From contig JAZNKA010000061.1 in assembly GCA_045578305.1 (NCBI GenBank), forward strand, positions 1-28,751: a stretch of DNA of 28,751 nt. The letters run 5' to 3'. The stretch comes from SIG440 sp045578305 (GTDB taxonomy: Bacteria > Bacillota > Clostridia > Monoglobales > Monoglobaceae). The notes below the pieces were generated by a model. It had not been told where the DNA came from. It saw only the letters and a list, made by a program, of their open reading frames with translations, and did no database searches. Position 1 is the stretch's first letter, and the number at the start of each line of letters is the position of its first letter. Made by a program: the position numbers and the translations under genes. Positions 25,020-28,751 of this stretch are shown here, in pieces.

Positions 25020-25763
25020 ATGGAAGATAGAATTTTTGGTACAAACCCTGTGTTTGAAGCACTTAATTCAGGCAGGGAAATTGATAAAATATTTATTCTT
25101 GAGGGAGCAAGACACAGCCGCCTTGGCGAAATTATTTCGCTTGCAAAAAAAAGGGGTATACACTATACAAATGTAAGCCGAAAAAAGCTTGACGAGTTGT
25201 CGGACGGCGGAAATCATCAGGGCGTGCTTGCTTTTGCGGCGGTACATTCGTATTCGGAGGTCAGCGACATCCTGGACTCCGCGCGAAAAAAAGGCGAAAG
25301 TCCACTTATACTGATTGCCGAAGGACTTAAAGACCCTCACAACTTAGGCAGCATAATAAGATGTGCAAATGCGGCAGGCGCGCATGGCGTGATTATTCCC
25401 AAAAACCGGAGTGTGGGACTTAATTCGACAGTAGCAAAGGTTTCGGCAGGTGCGGTGGAATATACTCCTGTTGCAAGGGTGACAAATATTGCATCAACAA
25501 TCGACAAACTAAAAGAGCAGGGCCTTTGGATTGCAGGTACTGCGCTTGAAGAAAGTACTCTTTATACAAACGCAGACCTTACAGGTGCACTTGCCATTGT
25601 GATTGGCAGCGAGGGCGAGGGACTCAGCCGACTGACCCGCGAAAAATGCGACTTTTTGGTTAAAATCCCAATGCTTGGTCAGGCAGAATCACTTAATGCA
25701 TCTGTTGCAGCGGGAATACTTCTTTATGAAAGTGTCAGACAACGCAGCTTAAAAATAAAGTAA
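25020..25763 (+). CDS. rlmB: 23S rRNA (guanosine-2'-O-)-methyltransferase RlmB
   Basis: A SPOUT (SpoU/TrmH) methyltransferase that 2'-O-methylates a conserved guanosine of 23S rRNA (G2251 in E. coli). The 247-residue length is typical. The N-terminal substrate-binding domain (GTNPVFEALNSGREIDKIFI, and HQGVLAFAA) is followed by the knotted catalytic domain: motif 1 LKDPHNLGSIIRCANAAGAHGVI (about 102-124), motif 2 VIGSEGEGLSRL, and motif 3 IPMLGQAESLNASVAAGILLYE. GGAG precedes the ATG. It starts the + strand run rlmB-comM-trmL-degV. A TATAAT is visible at about 24982-24989, but no good -35. Confidence 0.94.
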   Translation: MEDRIFGTNPVFEALNSGREIDKIFILEGARHSRLGEIISLAKKRGIHYTNVSRKKLDELSDGGNHQGVLAFAAVHSYSEVSDILDSARKKGESPLILIAEGLKDPHNLGSIIRCANAAGAHGVIIPKNRSVGLNSTVAKVSAGAVEYTPVARVTNIASTIDKLKEQGLWIAGTALEESTLYTNADLTGALAIVIGSEGEGLSRLTREKCDFLVKIPMLGQAESLNASVAAGILLYESVRQRSLKIK

Positions 25764-25784
25764 TCGAAAGGATATGTTTGGGCA

Positions 25785-27314
25785 ATGATTGCACAGGTAA
25801 ACAGCACAGCTCTGCTTGGTATTGACGGATATATAGCAGATGTTGAAATTGATATTTCAAACGGACTTCCGGCATTTGATATGGTGGGACTTCCTGATGC
25901 GGCAGTAAAGGAATCAAAAGAACGAATCAGGTCTGCAATAAAAAACACCGGACTTGTTATGCCGGCAAAAAGAATAACGGTAAATCTTGCCCCTGCGGGA
26001 ATAAAAAAAGAGGGACCAAGCTTTGATTTGCCCATAGCAGTCGGGATTTTGGCTGCATCCGAGCAGCTTTTGATTCCCAAAGAAAATGCCATTTTTTTGG
26101 GTGAGCTTTCGCTGAACGGTGATTTGAGGCGGATAAACGGCGTTTTGCCGATGGTTATTTCTGCCTATCAGAAAGGAATAAAAAAGGTTTATCTTCCGCT
26201 GGAAAATGCCTGCGAGGCGGCGGTTATTGACGGGATGGAGGTTTATGGGGCAAAAAGCCTTAAGGACATTGTACTTCATTTTACCGGTCAAAAAAAGATA
26301 AACCCATACATCGTAAATGTTGACGAGATTTTTGGCAAAAACAATGCAGAGACTTTTGATTTTAAGGATGTAAAGGGTCAGCCGTTTGTCAAGCGTGCGC
26401 TTGAAATTGCAGCGGCAGGCGGACATAACATACTGATGATTGGGCCTCCCGGCTCGGGCAAAACCATGATTGCTCAGCGAATACCATCAATTTTGCCTGA
26501 TATGAGCTTTGAGGAATCCTTGGAGGTTACAAAAATTCACAGCATAGCAGGTCTTGTGTCGGCTGAAAGTCCGATTTTGACGCAAAGACCGTTCAGGCAT
26601 CCGCATCATACCATTTCATCGGTGGGATTGTCGGGCGGCGGCTCAAATCCAAGACCGGGCGAAATCAGTCTTTCGCATAATGGGGTTTTGTTTTTGGACG
26701 AGCTTCCTGAGTTCAGGCGCGATGCACTTGAGGCTATGCGTCAGCCGCTTGAGGACGGCGAAGTCACAATTGTCCGTGCGGGCGGAACTGTTACATATCC
26801 TTGCAGCGTGATGATGGTTGCATCAATGAATCCGTGTCCGTGCGGATATTATGGCGACAGAACGCGTGAATGTAGCTGCAGCAAGACACAGATTCTTAAG
26901 TATATGGGCAAAATCAGCGGACCACTGCTTGACAGAATTGACCTGCATATCGAGGTGCCTGCGGTAAGCTTTGAAGACCTTGAAGAAAAGGAATCGGGCG
27001 AAAGCTCGGCAGAGATAAAAGAAAGAGTAAATGCGGCAAGACAGATTCAGCTTGAAAGATACAAAAGCCGGGGAGCTTATTCAAACAGTCAGCTTACTCC
27101 CGAGCTTATGTCCGAGTACTGCAAGCTTGACAGTGAGGGGAATGAGCTTTTGAAACAGGCATTTGATGCGCTTGGACTAAGTGCAAGAGCGCACAACCGC
27201 ATTTTGAAGGTTGCGCGTACTATTGCAGATTTAGCTGGCGAAGAAAATATAAAAGCAGAGCATATAGCCGAGGCAATTCAGTACCGCTCGCTTGATAAAA
27301 AGTTTTTCAACTAA
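25785..27314 (+). CDS. comM: ComM/YifB family Mg-chelatase-like AAA+ ATPase
   Basis: A 509-residue AAA+ ATPase of the YifB/ComM family. In naturally transformable bacteria ComM is a hexameric helicase that promotes branch migration during integration of donor DNA; elsewhere its role is less clear. The N-terminal Lon-protease-like domain (about 1-170, with GLPAFDMVGLPDAAVKESKERI) is followed by the AAA core: Walker A GPPGSGKT (220-227), RPFRHPHHTISS, Walker B VLFLDELPEF (301-310), and a cysteine-rich NPCPCGYYGD..CSC region. A C-terminal Mg_chelatase domain with LSARAHNRILKVARTIADL ends the protein. It is 21 bases after rlmB. A four-codon ORF starting at 25774 ends on the comM start (ATGA); its own spacing to a ribosome site is poor. 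Confidence 0.92.
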   Translation: MIAQVNSTALLGIDGYIADVEIDISNGLPAFDMVGLPDAAVKESKERIRSAIKNTGLVMPAKRITVNLAPAGIKKEGPSFDLPIAVGILAASEQLLIPKENAIFLGELSLNGDLRRINGVLPMVISAYQKGIKKVYLPLENACEAAVIDGMEVYGAKSLKDIVLHFTGQKKINPYIVNVDEIFGKNNAETFDFKDVKGQPFVKRALEIAAAGGHNILMIGPPGSGKTMIAQRIPSILPDMSFEESLEVTKIHSIAGLVSAESPILTQRPFRHPHHTISSVGLSGGGSNPRPGEISLSHNGVLFLDELPEFRRDALEAMRQPLEDGEVTIVRAGGTVTYPCSVMMVASMNPCPCGYYGDRTRECSCSKTQILKYMGKISGPLLDRIDLHIEVPAVSFEDLEEKESGESSAEIKERVNAARQIQLERYKSRGAYSNSQLTPELMSEYCKLDSEGNELLKQAFDALGLSARAHNRILKVARTIADLAGEENIKAEHIAEAIQYRSLDKKFFN

Positions 27315-27332
27315 GAAGAAAGGACACAAACT

Positions 27333-27836
27333 ATGAGACTTAACATTGTTCTTGTCGAGCCTGAAATTCCGGCAAATACGGGCAATATATCCCGTACTTG
27401 TTCGGTGATTGGCGCGTCACTTCATCTTGTTCATCCGCTGGGGTTTGACATAAGCGAAAAGGCGGTAAAACGTGCAGGGCTTGACTATTGGGACGAGCTT
27501 GACCTTCATGAGTACCAGAGCTTTGACGATGTGAAAGAAAAGTACCCAAACGGCAGCTTCTACTATTGCACAACGAAAGCGCCGAGGGCATACAGCAGGG
27601 TAAGCTTTCCACTTGGAAGTGAGGCTGAGATATTTCTGGTCTTTGGCAAAGAAACCAAAGGACTCCCCGAAGAACTTTTGAAGGATAATATTGAAAGTTG
27701 CATAAGAATACCGATGAAAGAAAACAAACGGTCGCTTAATCTATCAAATTCGGTTGCCGTTGTTGCATATGAAGTTTTGAGACAAAACGATTTCAAAAAT
27801 TTACAGGAAGAAGGAAGGATAAGAGAATATGATTAA
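27333..27836 (+). CDS. trmL: tRNA (cytidine(34)-2'-O)-methyltransferase TrmL
   Basis: A minimal SPOUT methyltransferase that 2'-O-methylates the wobble base of certain leucine tRNAs. The 167-residue, single-domain form fits TrmL/CspR. Motifs seen are EPEIPANTGNISRTC (residues 9-23), the characteristic VHPLGFDISEKAVKRAGLDYWDEL, LVFGKETKGLPEELL and the C-terminal knot RSLNLSNSVAVVAYEVLRQ. The ribosome binding site AAGAAAGGA lies before the ATG, 18 bases after comM. Its end overlaps the DegV start by eight bases, so the two are probably translationally coupled. Confidence 0.94.
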   Translation: MRLNIVLVEPEIPANTGNISRTCSVIGASLHLVHPLGFDISEKAVKRAGLDYWDELDLHEYQSFDDVKEKYPNGSFYYCTTKAPRAYSRVSFPLGSEAEIFLVFGKETKGLPEELLKDNIESCIRIPMKENKRSLNLSNSVAVVAYEVLRQNDFKNLQEEGRIREYD

Positions 27837-28674
27837 AATAATGACAGACCTTTCGGCAGATTTGACAAAAGAAGTTGCACAAAGCCTTGATATTGCGGTT
27901 TTGCCGTTTTACATCAATTATGGTGACGAAAGCATCCTTGCAGACCTTGACTATACACCGGATATGTTTTATGAAAAATTCAAGTCAACAGACGAAATGC
28001 CGGCAACCAGCCAGGCAACCCCCGGGATACTTGAAGATATGTATCGCGAAATGGGAAAAGACCAGCCAATAATCCACATTACAATCCCTGCAAACAGCAG
28101 CGGAATTGTAAATACTGCACTTAATATATCATCGAGACTCAACGAAGAGGAAGGCTTTGATATTACAGTTATTGATTCCAGTATGTACAGCTGGGGAACA
28201 GGCGTAAATGTGGTAGAAGCCGCAAAAATGGCAAAAGATGGAAAGAGCAAGGAAGAGATAATTGCGTTTTTGAAAGAACGTTTTGAAAAGGACAGGGTTT
28301 ACTTTATTGTTGACGACCTCAAATATCTTCAAAAAGGCGGCAGAATAAAGGCAACAACAATGGTTGTGTCAAAGGTCCTTGATATAAAGCCGATACTTTG
28401 GTCAAATGATGGTATGGTCGAGGCATTTGACAAGGTAAAGGGACTTAAACGCGCAATTTCGAAAATCGTTGATGTTGTAGCAGAAAAGATGGAAGATCCG
28501 CAAAACGGCACGGTCTATGTTTTGAGTGCAGATGCTCAGGACAAGGCGGAGATTACTGCCGAGATGATAAGAAACAAAATAAATCCCAAAGAGGTTGCAA
28601 TTGGCAAGGTTGGACCCATCATTACCTGTCATGCGGGAGTAGGGGTTTTTGGAATTTACTTTAAGCACAAATAA
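27829..28674 (+). CDS. DegV family fatty-acid-binding protein (FakB-like)
   Basis: A 281-residue EDD-fold protein of the DegV family. Characterised members (FakB) carry a fatty acid and present its carboxyl group to FakA for phosphorylation. The family marks are IMTDLSADL at the start, the fatty-acid/phosphate site PATSQATPG (about residues 61-69), NSSGIVNTALNIS, DSSMYSWGTG, the YLQKGGRIKAT helix, and the C-terminal CHAGVGVFGIYF. The last is a variant of the usual H-x-G-P-G-x-x-G with Val in place of Pro; the histidine is kept. It overlaps trmL by eight bases. The FakA gene lies in the opposite operon about 3.4 kb away. Which fatty acid it prefers cannot be told. Confidence 0.9.
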   Translation: MIKIMTDLSADLTKEVAQSLDIAVLPFYINYGDESILADLDYTPDMFYEKFKSTDEMPATSQATPGILEDMYREMGKDQPIIHITIPANSSGIVNTALNISSRLNEEEGFDITVIDSSMYSWGTGVNVVEAAKMAKDGKSKEEIIAFLKERFEKDRVYFIVDDLKYLQKGGRIKATTMVVSKVLDIKPILWSNDGMVEAFDKVKGLKRAISKIVDVVAEKMEDPQNGTVYVLSADAQDKAEITAEMIRNKINPKEVAIGKVGPIITCHAGVGVFGIYFKHK

Positions 28675-28687
28675 GGATTGATTTGGT

Positions 28688-28751
28688 ATGTATCTTGAAA
28701 AAGAAGAAATGAAATTTGCAGTGCTTTATGCCATAAGACAGCACAAGGCGC
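28688..28751 (+). CDS. Start of an unidentified gene, cut by the window edge
   Basis: An open frame starts at ATG 28688, 13 bases after the DegV stop, with AAGGAT upstream. The 21 visible residues begin MYLEKEEMKFAVLYAIRQ. A charged start followed by an amphipathic helix would suit a small regulator, and the context and the phrase resemble the start of DUF4364-type winged-helix proteins. That resemblance is weak and unverified. It is probably co-transcribed with degV. Confidence 0.5.
   Translation, partial: MYLEKEEMKFAVLYAIRQHKA

Noticed and set aside
25774..25788. Four-codon ORF (ATG TTT GGG CAA TGA) overlapping the comM start, possible translational coupling leader peptide.
   Set aside because: The ribosome site is only one or two bases from its ATG, so it is probably not used; likely chance.

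Overview
The window looks like a chromosomal segment of a spore-forming, low-to-mid GC Clostridia-type Firmicute. The evidence is spmA/spmB (spore maturation), a PPi-type phosphofructokinase, the asp23-fakA-recG order known from Firmicutes, strong GGAGG-type ribosome binding sites, and two S-layer-homology (SLH) proteins with Gram-positive style signal peptides. Species and genus cannot be read from the sequence. There is no phage, transposon, integrase, CRISPR array or rRNA. Nearly all genes are housekeeping and intact.

Layout. 1-472: a structured, probably non-coding RNA region (possibly raiA/SArRNA-like), followed by a chain of G-rich/C-rich hairpins. The last of these buries the spmA ribosome binding site. 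473-1575 (+): spmA-spmB. 1623-2846 (-): PPi-type phosphofructokinase. 3094-3717 (+): YigZ/IMPACT protein. 3799-3873 (-): tRNA-Gly(GCC). 4001-6642 (-): argG-argH, with a tandem ArgR-box-like operator in the argG/ruvC divergent region. 6823-7311 (+): ruvC. 7435-8652 (+): iron-type alcohol dehydrogenase. 8817-14910 (+): ruvA-ruvB-metG-DUF1015-MFS transporter. 14945-15481 (-): inorganic pyrophosphatase. 15612-18485 (-) and 18744-20567 (+): a divergent pair of SLH proteins. 20621-24776 (-): asp23(yloU)-fakA(yloV)-recG. 25020-28674 (+): rlmB-comM-trmL-degV/fakB, followed by the start of a further gene cut by the window edge.

How the genes fit together. RuvABC and RecG are all branch-migration or Holliday-junction enzymes, and the ComM-like ATPase is a likely recombination helicase, so the window is rich in recombination functions. 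FakA and a DegV/FakB protein could form the two-part fatty acid kinase, although they lie in two divergent operons. PPi-dependent phosphofructokinase and soluble pyrophosphatase compete for the same PPi pool. RlmB, TrmL, MetG and tRNA-Gly belong to translation. Convergent gene pairs are separated by four near-perfect palindromic terminators that can serve both strands.

The most unusual signals are in non-coding DNA: (i) the structured region upstream of spmAB with a perfect 14-bp stem sequestering the spmA Shine-Dalgarno, and (ii) the 20-bp-phased ARG-box pair between argG and ruvC. In the proteins, the SLH protein at 18744-20567 carries about five tandem ~70-75-residue beta-rich modules. I found no clear case of a wholly new multi-gene system.
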